A stretch of DNA of 64,000 nucleotides, taken from a virus. The DNA lies in the IMG/VR virus record IMGVR_UViG_3300032323_000793, positions 31,395 to 95,394 of that record; one strand, given 5' to 3'. The notes below the pieces were generated by a model, which saw only the letters and a program-made list of their open reading frames with translations, was not told where the DNA came from and did no database searches. Below, in pieces: positions 48,701 to 55,851 of this stretch; position 1 is the stretch's first letter; each line of letters starts with the position of its first letter. The position numbers and the translations under genes are program-made.

Positions 48701-50412
48701 TTTATTAATAAGCATTCATTAACTACAGGATCGCCGTCGCTTTCTTTAATCAGTGTAATTTGTTTTTTATTATTGTGAGTAATAATTTTAACACGATAAA
48801 TTTGATTGTTAACAAGAGTATCTGTATCGGCGGTGATTAATATTCTGGCGCCTTCAAACAAAGATTCCCCGTCAACAATATATCCTATACTTCCTTCAAT
48901 TACACTAAAAACATCAGTTGTAAAATCATCTATAAAATCAACAGAAGATTTAGCAATTTCTCCATGATTATAAATTTTTATGTCTGGAATAAATTCAATG
49001 ATCGGTCTTTTCGCTCTAGATGCTTCGTCAGCGGCAAAGTCGCTGTTATTAACAGTATGAGCATAATCTAAAACTGATCTGTGGAACCATCTGTTGTAGC
49101 GGCTCCAACTGTTTCTGTCCACACTTGCTCGATTAATTGTTAGATAATCTTTGTTGGCAGGATAAAGACTGGCATCGTCAAAAGGCTCAGTGTCAAACCC
49201 ACCATCGTCAAATAGCACTTCAGGAACATTTAATTTGTCGATTGGGGATATAACTAAATCATCTATTGACACTAATCTAATAGATGTTCCTACTCCTTCA
49301 ACCACATACTTTCCGCTGTTTCCAGAAGCAGTGTAAGTTTCTGGAATTACTTGTCCTTGAAATCGTATTACCATACCGTTTGACAATGTAATACCATTGC
49401 TACTAGTATAGGTTTCTTTTCCTATAATTTCTTTTTCAACATCTATTCTTGTATTTGATTCAACATTTGCAATTAAAAATTTGCCAAAGAAATTAGGATC
49501 TATGGCGCTTTGATAATATAAAAGGTCAGGTGCATCTAACGGAACTTCGAAAGTAATGGTTCCGGTTTCTTTGCCAGCACCAGTTACACCATTGTTATAA
49601 TCAAAAGAAAATGTGTCATAATAAACATCAACTAGTTCCCAGTCCTGGCTGTCTTCATCTATACTACTGCCATCATTGACTGATATATTGACTTTGGCTT
49701 TCCAAATTTTTCCATCAAACACTGCAATTTGTCCAGCACTATATGGCAATGCAGGATTATAAAACAAAACACCAACGTCTAAATTAGTTCTAATAAAGAA
49801 AGGATGTCCTGGTATATTGACATTAAATTTATAAGTTTGTCCTCGGTACAGAGTTAGGGTAGGATTATTAGTCTGTCCGTCCGGAGTAAACACATAAGAA
49901 TTAGCACCCAAGGATATTCTATATGTGCTGATAATAGATTGTGATTGTCCTGTTATTGCAATATCGGGAGGAAATTCAGGAACCCAATAGTATTCTCTGT
50001 AATTTATAAACTTATCCCAATCTACTGGCGGATTCCATGTATAATGTTCTTGATCAGTTATCTTGTTGTCATTTTCGTTGTCATTATTAAAAAATTTTAA
50101 TTGATTTTTAAAATCTAGATAATCGTAAAAATTTTTAATTTTTGAATTTTCGCCAACAACAATTCCAGGCTCTAATTGATATCTACTTCTTAGCGTTGAA
50201 TCAGTATCAAGGTATACGTCTGTGCTATTAAATGTTTTGCCATAGCGCCTACCAATGTATCCTACAGTTTTATCTAATGTACCTGGCTGTATCAGTGGGT
50301 CAACCACTGCTGCCATAAATTTAGAATTAGACTCGGATTGAAAAATTGTAGGTAATAAATCTACTGTTCTGCGGATTGGTAACCCACTATCTGGATAATT
50401 TGTATAGGCCAT
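36703..50412 (-). CDS. Giant virion protein (4569 residues) with beta-propeller and carbohydrate-binding-like modules
   Basis: A single frame of 13.7 kb between gp6 and the fibres, the place of T4 baseplate-wedge genes 7, 8 and 10; but it is far larger than any. N-terminus is wedge-like (RRTVDLLPTIFQSE). Residues ~2170-2740 show six FG-GAP-like units (FGSSVSIG, FGHSTTMS, FGFALDID, FGSAISIS and similar), with GxVYVFK ends, typical of a beta-propeller. At least six short modules of the Y-x2-G-x-I-V-x-Y-x-G-x2-Y-x12-W type (near 223, 1468, 1725, 2215, 2357, 2475) resemble CBM5/12 sugar-binding units. The C-terminal third repeats GxGY-PTV and DGxTxxF units. It is likely a peripheral baseplate/adsorption protein. 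Confidence 0.75.
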   Translation of the reverse strand: MAYTNYPDSGLPIRRTVDLLPTIFQSESNSKFMAAVVDPLIQPGTLDKTVGYIGRRYGKTFNSTDVYLDTDSTLRSRYQLEPGIVVGENSKIKNFYDYLDFKNQLKFFNNDNENDNKITDQEHYTWNPPVDWDKFINYREYYWVPEFPPDIAITGQSQSIISTYRISLGANSYVFTPDGQTNNPTLTLYRGQTYKFNVNIPGHPFFIRTNLDVGVLFYNPALPYSAGQIAVFDGKIWKAKVNISVNDGSSIDEDSQDWELVDVYYDTFSFDYNNGVTGAGKETGTITFEVPLDAPDLLYYQSAIDPNFFGKFLIANVESNTRIDVEKEIIGKETYTSSNGITLSNGMVIRFQGQVIPETYTASGNSGKYVVEGVGTSIRLVSIDDLVISPIDKLNVPEVLFDDGGFDTEPFDDASLYPANKDYLTINRASVDRNSWSRYNRWFHRSVLDYAHTVNNSDFAADEASRAKRPIIEFIPDIKIYNHGEIAKSSVDFIDDFTTDVFSVIEGSIGYIVDGESLFEGARILITADTDTLVNNQIYRVKIITHNNKKQITLIKESDGDPVVNECLLIKRGKNNRGLMYHYNGDSWIKSQTKTKVNQSPLFDLFDKNEISFGDQEVYPVSTFIGTPIVSYKVGNGPVDSELGFAISYLNIDNVGDIQFNFNLDSDSFDYKIDREILTKKLATGFYRYQRDQYANSWTSLDPDFAQPVLDTTVIVNETDTVISTAIDWNSVEDNQIKKLVILVNGIKSTVSYVRTRNKFVFSKKFSAGDTVTFKIYSDIPPDTGYYEIPLGLEKNPLNANITSFTLGQASDHLGTALELKDEIVGTFPGSSNLRDISQYQQFAKRFLKHSGPASLAMVLLCDKDINIIKSLQFAKRSYTDFKNSFIKLANELYLNQKTNDFVDTILNEISNNLTSANPFSGSDMVGSGACTVLRYTVEDEGIKTFALSEKFDLETVSERAVYVYQNSQQLIHGIDYTFNSTFGFVLLNINLAEGDEIEIREYVSTAVNFIPPTPTKLGLYKKYLPMKFLDDTYAQPKEVIQGHDGSITTAYGDFRDDILLELELRIYNNIKQQYDENVFDIDKELGGYYGNAEFTKQDLDRITNVEFLKWISDTNIDYINNNYIDTENPFTYTYSNMTDPSRSKNLPGYWRGVYEWFYDTTRPHTCPWEMLGFSEKPDWWESEYGPAPYTSNNLILWEDLRDGIVRQGLRKGIYDRYKRPSLLTHIPVDADGKLLDPLNSSLANDYSLINNQGPFVLGDRGPVEFAWRSSSEWPYAVVISLCLLKPFKFITDNFNKSNVVRNKINQITNIDSDLFVTINDLVFYEKNKTASGLHLYVVDYLKNKTLNTDILQDKIKNIDVRLASRNSGFVDAAQQKYVLDSKNPKASSSSIFVPVENYDIIFNVSSPFGTVAYSGILIEKTNRGWKLSGYDREKPIFYYYQPVQSQNDSLISVGGVSEDFVDWIPNQFYGNGIIARYQGFFYRSLKSHNSSDSFEKFNWQQLPALPLKNAVTAFNRRTFNTIKIKELPYDTVFSDIQTVVDFILGYQEYLKSIGFVFDSYNTELKEPEDWNTSVKEFMFWSRHNWSIGSLIALSPAAKRVNLVTTLGVADNLLDSFYDYQVLKNDGTPLNPSNINVTRSFRTVNISTADTNDGIYFVKFNMVLKENITVFSDRTVFNDVIYDKPTGYRQERIKSRGFRTVDWDGDYTSPGFIFDAVDISVWQPFTDYKLGDIVAYKSYYWTSKVNQLGSVEFDDKRWTKLDSTPTKGLVSNFDYRITQFEDYYEADTSGIGSSQRDLARHAIGYQQREYLQNLAEDEVTQFKLYQGFIREKGTANAIVKVFDKLSRTSDDSVVLKEEWAFKLGDVGGIDQTTEYEFQIDKDRFVVNPQPILLDSGVEKTSVEDQYYRIYSSSFTLRPIPFTTQINPLIYYDGPSRNAGYVKLDHIDISIKSRDEILNLNIDEVKDNSNIWITFDKNSWTVLRYNEDPFLSVVGVIKDGQNIRCLTNRPHRLLADDIVGIQIQNLTGFFKLLEVTNDTFVVTPTSTDPVEIIDSSSAALGLFRTVRYPTYESMNKGEIALLKQGSKLWVDDSGTGTWEVVEKSKQYVDFTLLQYGITDPRGLGKAVVYIDSTKQIAASLPESNFVMIYTDKVSAGFTNIGLKQIIPVPDGFESAINGVFGEVLAVSPDYKWLAVASPRASGVKSTYREELLPIRSYLAGEIVLWQGRLWKAKVNIRVGDGSSINFNSDDWEPATLVEANSIGRNDGYLEQGMVTLYTYNNQQWEPSISLVSPRQEDFEQFGSSVSIGVSGNKYYMSISAPGSLDSKGRVYLYYYNGTSWSYFENTRYMGLYDSTPGTIYPAGSIVWYENNFYEALYDNLGDGSTISVESNDWKRLDSVSTQFSLPTNISVDDDGSTLIEGLLTPSQQAELVKQGDRFGHSTTMSRDGSILVVSTPSSDGQYFANYRGVWKPYNEYKPNDVVKYQGGYHKFSVIDSDNDETLNNPPDAGNPWVNVGDSTYQTSGKVYIYKRDENNRYNLVQTITEQNINQLNDSTADVNIMSGDEFGFALDIDSSGRTLVISSPKADVFSQTQGAVYVFKTNDLNDIEFRLVQKLTSFEYLTNEYFGSAISISPNTERIVVGAKNSPFDLITRFNQGITFDKNKTVFKDSQGFPGQAYVFERKSEGYFLVEKLDTDFIPNESFGESIDCVGNVIVVGSPRFKVDDITKGNIRLFKKPVNINSLKTLAEESKLVDINKIKNVELYNNINDIKLADIDIIDGYKMKILGVADQEITWKTPYDPAIYILATTDQVIDESQAWYEKNVGRVWWDLSTIKFINYEQGDLAYRIGNWNVQAAGSVVDVYEWVESLLLPSEWSLLADTVEGLAEGISGQPKHPDDSVYNTKILFNSNTGEQVGTKYYFWVKNKNTLPESANRKISISAVTNYISSPIGTGLPFIALIDSDKLLAYNLPTIISSDTALLNIEYLTSQGRINQSHKEYQLLTEGIADSLPAEILERKWLDSLVGYDLAGNAVPDISIPQRQRYGLKFRPRQSMFVDKAVALEGAINYINNILITRPFTDLINFGRLGSVDGLPNEALNEYDTAIDTLVDLSQVGTTRIRKAEFSVNIINGEVDTIDIINPGFGYRTIPYIEIEGTGTGAKAEVTIDNQGKINSITVTARGKKYTSALVKIRAFSVLIKSDSSYNNFWSIYSWDDVRKTFFRSKSQGYDVTRYWEYVDWWAEGFDNQVKVIKEITNIYEEPTVLVEVDQLIRIKEYSGGGWAVIQKTEDGAGNLLSNYNLVGRKNGTLQIKPLLYNSISNRLGYDGTGAYDSNLYDIQPIKELRIILDAVKNDIFVDDLRVEWNKLFFNSVKYSLAEQTSADWLFKTSFLNAIHNVGDLDQRPTYKNDNLDSYKQYIEEIKPYKTTIREYTSRYTEKQNSGLATTDFDLPAAYSTVDGRILPVNEDYNRFNEYPWKSWDDNKGYSIVAVEVANGGSGYVSAPTVLIEGDGQGATGIAYVSNGQVRAVRIINEGSGYTKTPTVSLVGGNGSSPDNAKAVPILGKSLVRTFDVNLKFDRISKTGTFSSYTKVQEFTATGSSAIFELAFAPNTEKRFITVTLNSQIVLSSQYVIDLYKSSTDEFDLLRGKIRFLTPPKAGDQIIVEYEFNSSLLDSVDRINRYYAPTSGMLGKETNQLMTGIDFGGVRIQGTTFDVTGGWDALPWFVDNWDSVESSSDFYYAADGSTTFVVLPFTPAPDQAISVYLKRETETKSTRIDDPAWTPSWDSSVSINPNAQMPTFIGDGSTKVIEIGSYVSTQPGDTLIFRTLESDGSVTIVDANLLDTRITGGSLSNIGGAYVNAVGITAEEISIDGDKFISPDQVPAPEENVPGQVLDSLSFKVFTTEDPGTASLQNKVIIADGTTKKFNIGLNIFESTGVMVYVNKVKQDYAEDSSINYTIDFVNNQIEFAVAPIAGAVIEIISVGIGGISLIDYQEFIADGTTDLFLTKAVYDQTTRVLVTVDGQAIDTGFVNSGDFIDTKDRTMIQFGIPPEFRQVVKIICFGSSTQTDSTGVPFIRVNQQTVFYDGVNRNFDLDRFVDLGRNSAQSSIIVEVDGEYLRNVDSNYLIYDGTNNSLILGTDPEESLGSITSGFIKVYINGQLKRFVVDYIFDGNTNTLTINEDSLEIGDVILIANDLAVQYRLENNNIVIDPSVPLTVNDPITITWFSEYPTLDLISDEFSGGKVNFQLPRNPIDVNYIWVYKNGERLTKDRDYYLSLPRGVVYLVDPTIRTDLIKIIQFGTKTYEPPRAFEIYKDMLNNNIYKRYQKKNSIKLTKVLNYYDTTIEVSDASQLSEPILSRNIPGVVTINNERIEYFAKNGTVLSQLRRGSLGTAIKESHDIGSYVIDSGSGETISYTDTESTNDFLSDGTPDDSTVGAAQTIGPLDFIPAKSQRNSWYRETIPGTHGPCDTIEVFVGGKRLRKNPIDLYNSELSASSPAGDEQIEAEFSVDGSTAFVRLTETVPAGTKITVVRKTGRIWYDKGETTASTGISLLYNNTPIAKFIDAGSTELPE

Positions 50413-50415
50413 TAA

Positions 50416-53400
50416 TTAACTCGTACTAGTTACAATTGAATCATTACTGATTCTTAATTCTGCTGCTGTAATTGACGTTACTATTTCTATGTCATCTACA
50501 GTAGCACCGCTAATAAAAATTTCATCTGTGCGACTTTGTATTTCAAATAAACTACCAAACGACTGTGATGCTTGTCTTGGTACTAAAACTAAATTTGAAA
50601 TATCAGGGGCACAGGTATTGATAACATAAGTGATCATTTCACTGACATAAAATTTATCGCCAAAGTCCCAATTATTAACATCAAAAAATTCATTAATAGC
50701 CGCGATAATACGAACTTTTAGATCGTTATCATTTATTAACTTGTTTGGATTTTTAACTACTTTAAATCTACTTTGAAGTTTTTCATCAGCAGTTGCTCCG
50801 AATAAAACTTTATAAACTACTGGATGATAAATGATTTCATCACTTATCGATTTAATCAAATCTAAATTTTGACCAAATGTAATTCTTAAACTATCGCTGC
50901 TAGGCGCCGTTGGTTTTTCAGCAGCACCAGAAAGAAAATTTCTAAATGCTGTATCGTAACTTCTTGTTAGAAGATAAACATCAATAATATTAGAAGCACT
51001 AGGATCTATTCTTCTGTCAACTCCTGCATTGTGAATGTATTGAAATTTCAGATTGTCTCTGCCTATGTTAGCACTATAGGACGGTTCTAATATAAAAGTA
51101 TTTGTTGTTCTATCAACTCTCTTTACTACGTTTTCGTCAATGTCATAAAAATAAACTAATTGACTATCGGTAAAATCGTTAATATTAACTAGACTTTCTT
51201 TTTGTCTAATTAATACAGTATCATTAGAATTATCTACGAATTCTTTAATTGTATATCCGTAAGCATCTGTAGTTGTTTGAAAAAACAAAAATCTATTAGA
51301 AGAATCAGGTCCAACAACTTGTCTAAAAGTATCTGGATCATCAATGACACCATCATCGTCACTGTCATAAAATGTGACTTTTATTTCTTCTGAACTTTCA
51401 TAGCCATCGTCAAATCTAACACTATCAGTAATTTCAAAAGTATAATCTGCCACTAAAGGATTAATCAAATCCTGTCCAGCATTGATTCCTAAAACTACAA
51501 CTTTATCTTTGACAACTTTACCAGTTTCGCTGTCGAATACTCTTTGATTGCTGTCAAAATAAAATCTATTTTGTTTTATACTTCTAAAAATATAATCCAT
51601 GCCCCTAATTCTTACCACATATTGATCAGGTTCTTTAATAAATGCTATGATCCAAGAAGCATCTAGATTTGAATTAGTTACGTCTCCTGCTTTTCCTAAA
51701 CTAAAATTGTCAACAAGATTCAAATTAGAAGCGGTAATAATCTTCCAATCAGTGTCAGTGGTATTATATCTAAGTCCAAAATTTAAATTTCCAAACATTA
51801 AATCTACCATCTGTGATTCTAATGCTGTGCTTAAATTATTAATAAATTTAGGTATGATTATAGATGCAATAGCCAAATTAGGCACTATGTCATTAAACTG
51901 CACTGGTCCTAGATTAGTAGTAAGAACTCCAGCATTGTTGGCTGTGCCGTCGCCAGTTATCTTAACAACCTTGGTCCATATGTAAGATGTTTGTTCAGGA
52001 TCTGTAGAATCAGTATTAACTAACTTGCCCTTTTTAAAACTTTTGCCTGTTGGAGGAATAAATTTAATCAATGCTCCGGGTGTTAGATAGCGTAAAAGAC
52101 CTGTAGTATAAGTGGCTACTGGCAAAATTGATGTTGTATCAACAAGGTTAGTAAAGTAGCCAGAAGAGTTGTTAATATCACTAGTAACTTGATTCCAGAT
52201 AGTATTATTGTCTGTGAATAAAATTCTTTCAAATTTTGTTAGATAAAAATTGTAAACATCTGTATCAGTAAAAATAGGCTCAATTTTATTTCTTATAAAA
52301 TTAATAATGTCTACACGATTAGCATACTTAAAAGACAATGATCTTTCAATTTCTTCTTTATAGATGATTCCGTCGTCAGCAAAAACGTTAACGTTGCTGT
52401 ATTTGCCAGATGCATCTATAATATCAAAGTTTCTGCTGATTCCGCTAGATGTTCTATTAATAGATTTTACTTTTAGAATATTCTGACTAGTAGTCAACGG
52501 AGCAAGATTATAATCTTCTCCTGTTATCATTCTGTTTTGTGTATAATATGATGCCGGTGCATTAATTCTTATAGAGTCAACGCTTTCAGATGCGGTTGAA
52601 GAGTCTACTGTATATTTGAGACTACAGGTAACTGTTAGAGTTTGATTTACTCCTTGTTTGTTTACATAAGGAATAGATAAACTAATACCTTGCATTTCTC
52701 TTGGGGCTATCTGATATGATAAACCGTTACTCTTTCTATAGTAAACCCTAAAAGTACCTTGTGGTAAATTACCATAAACTCCATCAGCAAATGCCAGATC
52801 AACTCTATCATTCTCTTTGGTCAACACAGAGTAGATGTTTCTAATATTTGATGCAATACTGTTGTAAGCAATATTATTACCGATTAAAGACTGTACTTTA
52901 GTCCATTCTTCTATTTGTGCACCTGCACTGTTTAATCTAAACAACCAAACATCATTCTCATTAATGTTATTAGAATCTACGGCTACAATTTCATTTGACT
53001 TAGGTACATCAATAGTAAAATCTGCTAATTCTAAACTGCCTTGTTTGAACAAAAAGAAAAATCCTGTGTTAGAACTTGTGCCGCCACGGCCGTCATTTTT
53101 GTAAACAAATCCCAGTTGATTAGCCGGTGTTGGTGCTTCTTCATAAATTGTTTCGCTGCCTCTAAATGCAGTGCTTACAATTTCAAAAGGCATTTGTCGA
53201 CCGGCAACAATTTTGCTAAAGGTGAACACAGGAACATCCGTAGACGCTGTTCTAAATCTATATTGTTCCGTTAGTATGCCGTCGATAATTGACGATCCTT
53301 GACTGCGGCCAAACTCCGTGTTGTCGCTCATAGCAGCATTTAAAACTGTGATAAATTGTTCTGCCCAGTTTTGGTTTGTTGGATCATTCCATATAATTGT

Positions 53401-53820
53401 CTGCTGTGCTAAATTTTTTCCATTAGAATCTAATATGTTTTCTGTGGTGCTTACTGTGTCAAATTTTAACAGCCCGGTAGCAGGAATATTTCTTTTAGCA
53501 TTATAACTCAACATTCTAGCCAAACGTAAAACACTTTCTTTACGCTCTGCTAATTCAATAAAATTTTCTCTAGATGCTAGATCAATACGGAAAGCAAGAC
53601 TTTGTCCAAGAAAAGCCATAGCATCAATCAATGCTAGATATTCAGAACTCTCAATGTAGTCGTTGAAATCTTCCGGATAGTTTTCGCGGAAATATGCAAT
53701 TATCACTCTACGAAGATTTTCAAAGTCGTAAGATTTGAAATCAGCATTTTTAAATGTCTGATAAATCCTAGTCCAATCTTCGTTAAGTATAAGGCTATTT
53801 TGTCTTGAAGTTGTGGTCAT
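50416..53820 (-). CDS. 6: Baseplate wedge protein gp6-like
   Basis: This 1134-residue protein is the gp6/gpJ type wedge protein. The N-terminus is diagnostic: DWTRIYQTFKNADFKSYDFENL, DYIESSEYLALIDAMAFLGQSLAFRIDLASREN, split here, and LRLARMLSYNAKRNIPA, the well-conserved gp6 region. gp6 forms the ring that holds the wedges together. At 1134 residues it is longer than T4 gp6 (660), the extra being beta-rich inserts in the middle and C-terminus (ARTFEIT- and GDKFYVSEMI-like parts). A late promoter element lies upstream. It follows gp25 with a 41-base gap. Confidence 0.86.
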   Translation of the reverse strand: MTTTSRQNSLILNEDWTRIYQTFKNADFKSYDFENLRRVIIAYFRENYPEDFNDYIESSEYLALIDAMAFLGQSLAFRIDLASRENFIELAERKESVLRLARMLSYNAKRNIPATGLLKFDTVSTTENILDSNGKNLAQQTIIWNDPTNQNWAEQFITVLNAAMSDNTEFGRSQGSSIIDGILTEQYRFRTASTDVPVFTFSKIVAGRQMPFEIVSTAFRGSETIYEEAPTPANQLGFVYKNDGRGGTSSNTGFFFLFKQGSLELADFTIDVPKSNEIVAVDSNNINENDVWLFRLNSAGAQIEEWTKVQSLIGNNIAYNSIASNIRNIYSVLTKENDRVDLAFADGVYGNLPQGTFRVYYRKSNGLSYQIAPREMQGISLSIPYVNKQGVNQTLTVTCSLKYTVDSSTASESVDSIRINAPASYYTQNRMITGEDYNLAPLTTSQNILKVKSINRTSSGISRNFDIIDASGKYSNVNVFADDGIIYKEEIERSLSFKYANRVDIINFIRNKIEPIFTDTDVYNFYLTKFERILFTDNNTIWNQVTSDINNSSGYFTNLVDTTSILPVATYTTGLLRYLTPGALIKFIPPTGKSFKKGKLVNTDSTDPEQTSYIWTKVVKITGDGTANNAGVLTTNLGPVQFNDIVPNLAIASIIIPKFINNLSTALESQMVDLMFGNLNFGLRYNTTDTDWKIITASNLNLVDNFSLGKAGDVTNSNLDASWIIAFIKEPDQYVVRIRGMDYIFRSIKQNRFYFDSNQRVFDSETGKVVKDKVVVLGINAGQDLINPLVADYTFEITDSVRFDDGYESSEEIKVTFYDSDDDGVIDDPDTFRQVVGPDSSNRFLFFQTTTDAYGYTIKEFVDNSNDTVLIRQKESLVNINDFTDSQLVYFYDIDENVVKRVDRTTNTFILEPSYSANIGRDNLKFQYIHNAGVDRRIDPSASNIIDVYLLTRSYDTAFRNFLSGAAEKPTAPSSDSLRITFGQNLDLIKSISDEIIYHPVVYKVLFGATADEKLQSRFKVVKNPNKLINDNDLKVRIIAAINEFFDVNNWDFGDKFYVSEMITYVINTCAPDISNLVLVPRQASQSFGSLFEIQSRTDEIFISGATVDDIEIVTSITAAELRISNDSIVTSTS

Positions 53821-53837
53821 TTTTTATCTCTATCACG

Positions 53838-53845
53838 TATTTATT
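53838..53845 (-). promoter_or_regulatory. T4-type late promoter AATAAATA
   Basis: The minus-strand AATAAATA, followed by CGTG, lies about 18 bases upstream of the gp6 ATG at 53820, in the only gap of the baseplate gene run. One base from the T4 consensus. A perfect 12-base palindrome (ATTTTGCAAAAT, 53843-53854) overlaps it, of unknown meaning. Confidence 0.52.
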
Positions 53846-53861
53846 TTGCAAAATTTAGTGG

Positions 53862-54299
53862 TCAGTTTATAATATTATTTTCTTTATCAAAATTAAAAAC
53901 CATTCTTTCATTAATATTAAAAGGCAAATATGCTATATCTGCTTCTATTCTAATGCCCATATCTGTGGCATCAATACTAACACTGTTAATGGCTATTCTA
54001 GGGTCATAATTGATAATTTGCTCTACGTCTTCAGTGATCAATCGTTTAACTTCTTCTGTAAACGGTTCAAATATTAAATCCCAGATCACTGTTCCGAAAT
54101 CCGGGTTCATTAGTTTTTCACCTTTTCTAATGTAAAAATGATTGATAATATCCTGCTTTACTAGATCTATATCGTAAACTTTAAATTTATTTTTAGTCTC
54201 TTGAGAATTAAAACCTTTATAGGTAAAGGCAGCGCCGCTGTCGGTAGCGATAGTAACTCTCTTAGATGCAACTACTGTTTGATTATATAATTTGGCCAT
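53862..54299 (-). CDS. 25: Baseplate wedge protein gp25-like
   Basis: This 145-residue protein matches the gp25 family (lysozyme-like fold, no activity): HFYIRKGEKLMNPDFGTVIWDLIFEPF contains the diagnostic GEKxxxPxFG-xxxWDLIFEP segment, then a helix (EEVKRLITEDVEQII) and NYDPRIAINSVSI. gp25 bridges the sheath and the wedge and is conserved across contractile systems. It is slightly longer than T4 gp25 (132). GGGAGG precedes the start, which overlaps the gp5 stop region. Confidence 0.9.
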   Translation of the reverse strand: MAKLYNQTVVASKRVTIATDSGAAFTYKGFNSQETKNKFKVYDIDLVKQDIINHFYIRKGEKLMNPDFGTVIWDLIFEPFTEEVKRLITEDVEQIINYDPRIAINSVSIDATDMGIRIEADIAYLPFNINERMVFNFDKENNIIN

Positions 54300-54300
54300 T

Positions 54301-55851
54301 TTATGCCTCCCTGTCTGTGTTATCAGGAGTTAATTGTGCAGGTGCTTGATTTTCATGTAACGCCCACGGTTCGTGCATTGGGATTCTTTTCATTATACTT
54401 TTTAACGGAGTGCTTACAGAATATCTATTTTTACCTTCCCAGGGCTCGGCAGAATCAGTTACAATATTATCATGCACAACTAAAACTGCTGCTGATGCTG
54501 CTGCTGTGGCTGCTGAGCCATTCATGTTAATTGTTGCTGCGGTTTCAATGTGGTCTCCGCCGCTTAAAATGTTTGTGTTGGCGCCAGCAGTAAAGTTGTT
54601 ATTAAAACCTGTAGATACTTCTAAATTTGTAGTTGTGGTTATAAACCCGTTGCCACCAACTAGCAGTTTCATATCGTATTGACTTTCTATATGCACCTTG
54701 CCGCTATCAAATCCGTTAGAGTCTGCACTATCACCATTACTGTAATCTGCCGATGCTTTAATATTAACATTTCGACCGGCTTCTAAATTAATGTCTCTAT
54801 CGGCTCGCAAATTTAAATCGTTTTTAGTATGAATACTAACGCTGTCTTCAGCATAGATATCTATCTTACCATTGCTAGTTAACTCTATCCATGTTGAACC
54901 TTTAGAGTTACCTATATAAATCAAATCTTCAGAATTATGCATTAAGATTTGATGTCCGGTTCTAGTTCTTATACGAAAATATTCGTTATAAGGAATATTA
55001 GGATTTCCTTTTTCTCCGTTGGAAGTGTCGGCATATTCAACCGGCCCTTCTCCTGCTGGTGCTAGACGCTGATATTGATCATCGCCGTCATCCATAACAA
55101 ACGTAGTTCCTCCTAATCTAGATACTGGAACTGGAACTGAACTTAAACTTTTTTTCTTACCTAGAAATTGTTTTTTAGTTCCTTCTCCTCGATTGAATGG
55201 TCCAGGAGTGCTTATGCCAAATACACTGTTAGGAACATTGCGTCTACCAGTTGATGTTGTTACACCTCGAACATCGTCTTCTAAAAGGCCTTGTTTTAAA
55301 AACACATCTGCAATAGGATGTATTGGTTTTTTAATTTTATCAATGTTTAAACTTTTTTCTAGAGCATTAGTTTTTCTATTAACTTCTGCTACAGGCAAAG
55401 GTTGTGTAGTATCGTATTTCTTTTTCTGCTCAGGAGAGGCTTCAAATTCTGTACTACCTCCTATGGCCGGAATCATTTGATTAGCAAATCTACCCGGAAC
55501 GCAACCAATAAAATAACCGTCTGCAAGATTTCCGTTTACAAACACTACTAACACAGTTGTTCCTATTTCAACTGTAGGAAACCACATACCATAACTCTGC
55601 TGTGTATCATTCCAATCTGTTTTATTCAGTCCCATATTTTCGTAGGCAGTTATGCCATAAAAAGGACTGGCATACTTTACTGGGAAACTTTGAGAATCTT
55701 CACCTATGGTAGCGCCTTGATTATCTAACAAAGTAACTTCTAGTCCGCACATAAAACTAGGATCAAGGTAACCAACTACCTTGGCCAACATTATTCCTGT
55801 ACCGACTTTGCCGTCAGATAGTTGCGATTGTGTTCGTTTTTCAATAGCCAT
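54301..55851 (-). CDS. 5: Baseplate hub/spike gp5-like protein (no lysozyme domain)
   Basis: This 516-residue protein resembles the gp5/VgrG spike. The N-terminus is an OB-fold domain (MLAKVVGYLDPSFMCGLEVTL, then GTTVLVVFVNGNLADGYFIGCVPG). The C-terminal part is a triple-stranded beta-helix: RTGHQILMHNSED, STWIELTSNGKIDIYAEDSVSIH, split by turns, then LNLRADRDINLEAGRNVNIKA, a typical eight-residue repeat run. T4 gp5 has a lysozyme between them; here no lysozyme motif is visible, as is common in aquatic T4-like phages. GAAGGCG precedes the start and it overlaps the hub gene. Confidence 0.82.
   Translation of the reverse strand: MAIEKRTQSQLSDGKVGTGIMLAKVVGYLDPSFMCGLEVTLLDNQGATIGEDSQSFPVKYASPFYGITAYENMGLNKTDWNDTQQSYGMWFPTVEIGTTVLVVFVNGNLADGYFIGCVPGRFANQMIPAIGGSTEFEASPEQKKKYDTTQPLPVAEVNRKTNALEKSLNIDKIKKPIHPIADVFLKQGLLEDDVRGVTTSTGRRNVPNSVFGISTPGPFNRGEGTKKQFLGKKKSLSSVPVPVSRLGGTTFVMDDGDDQYQRLAPAGEGPVEYADTSNGEKGNPNIPYNEYFRIRTRTGHQILMHNSEDLIYIGNSKGSTWIELTSNGKIDIYAEDSVSIHTKNDLNLRADRDINLEAGRNVNIKASADYSNGDSADSNGFDSGKVHIESQYDMKLLVGGNGFITTTTNLEVSTGFNNNFTAGANTNILSGGDHIETAATINMNGSAATAAASAAVLVVHDNIVTDSAEPWEGKNRYSVSTPLKSIMKRIPMHEPWALHENQAPAQLTPDNTDREA

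Noticed and set aside
53843-53854. ATTTTGCAAAAT palindrome as an operator
   Set aside because: Perfect but short and AT-rich; expected by chance in such DNA and no second copy seen. Left in the promoter note only.
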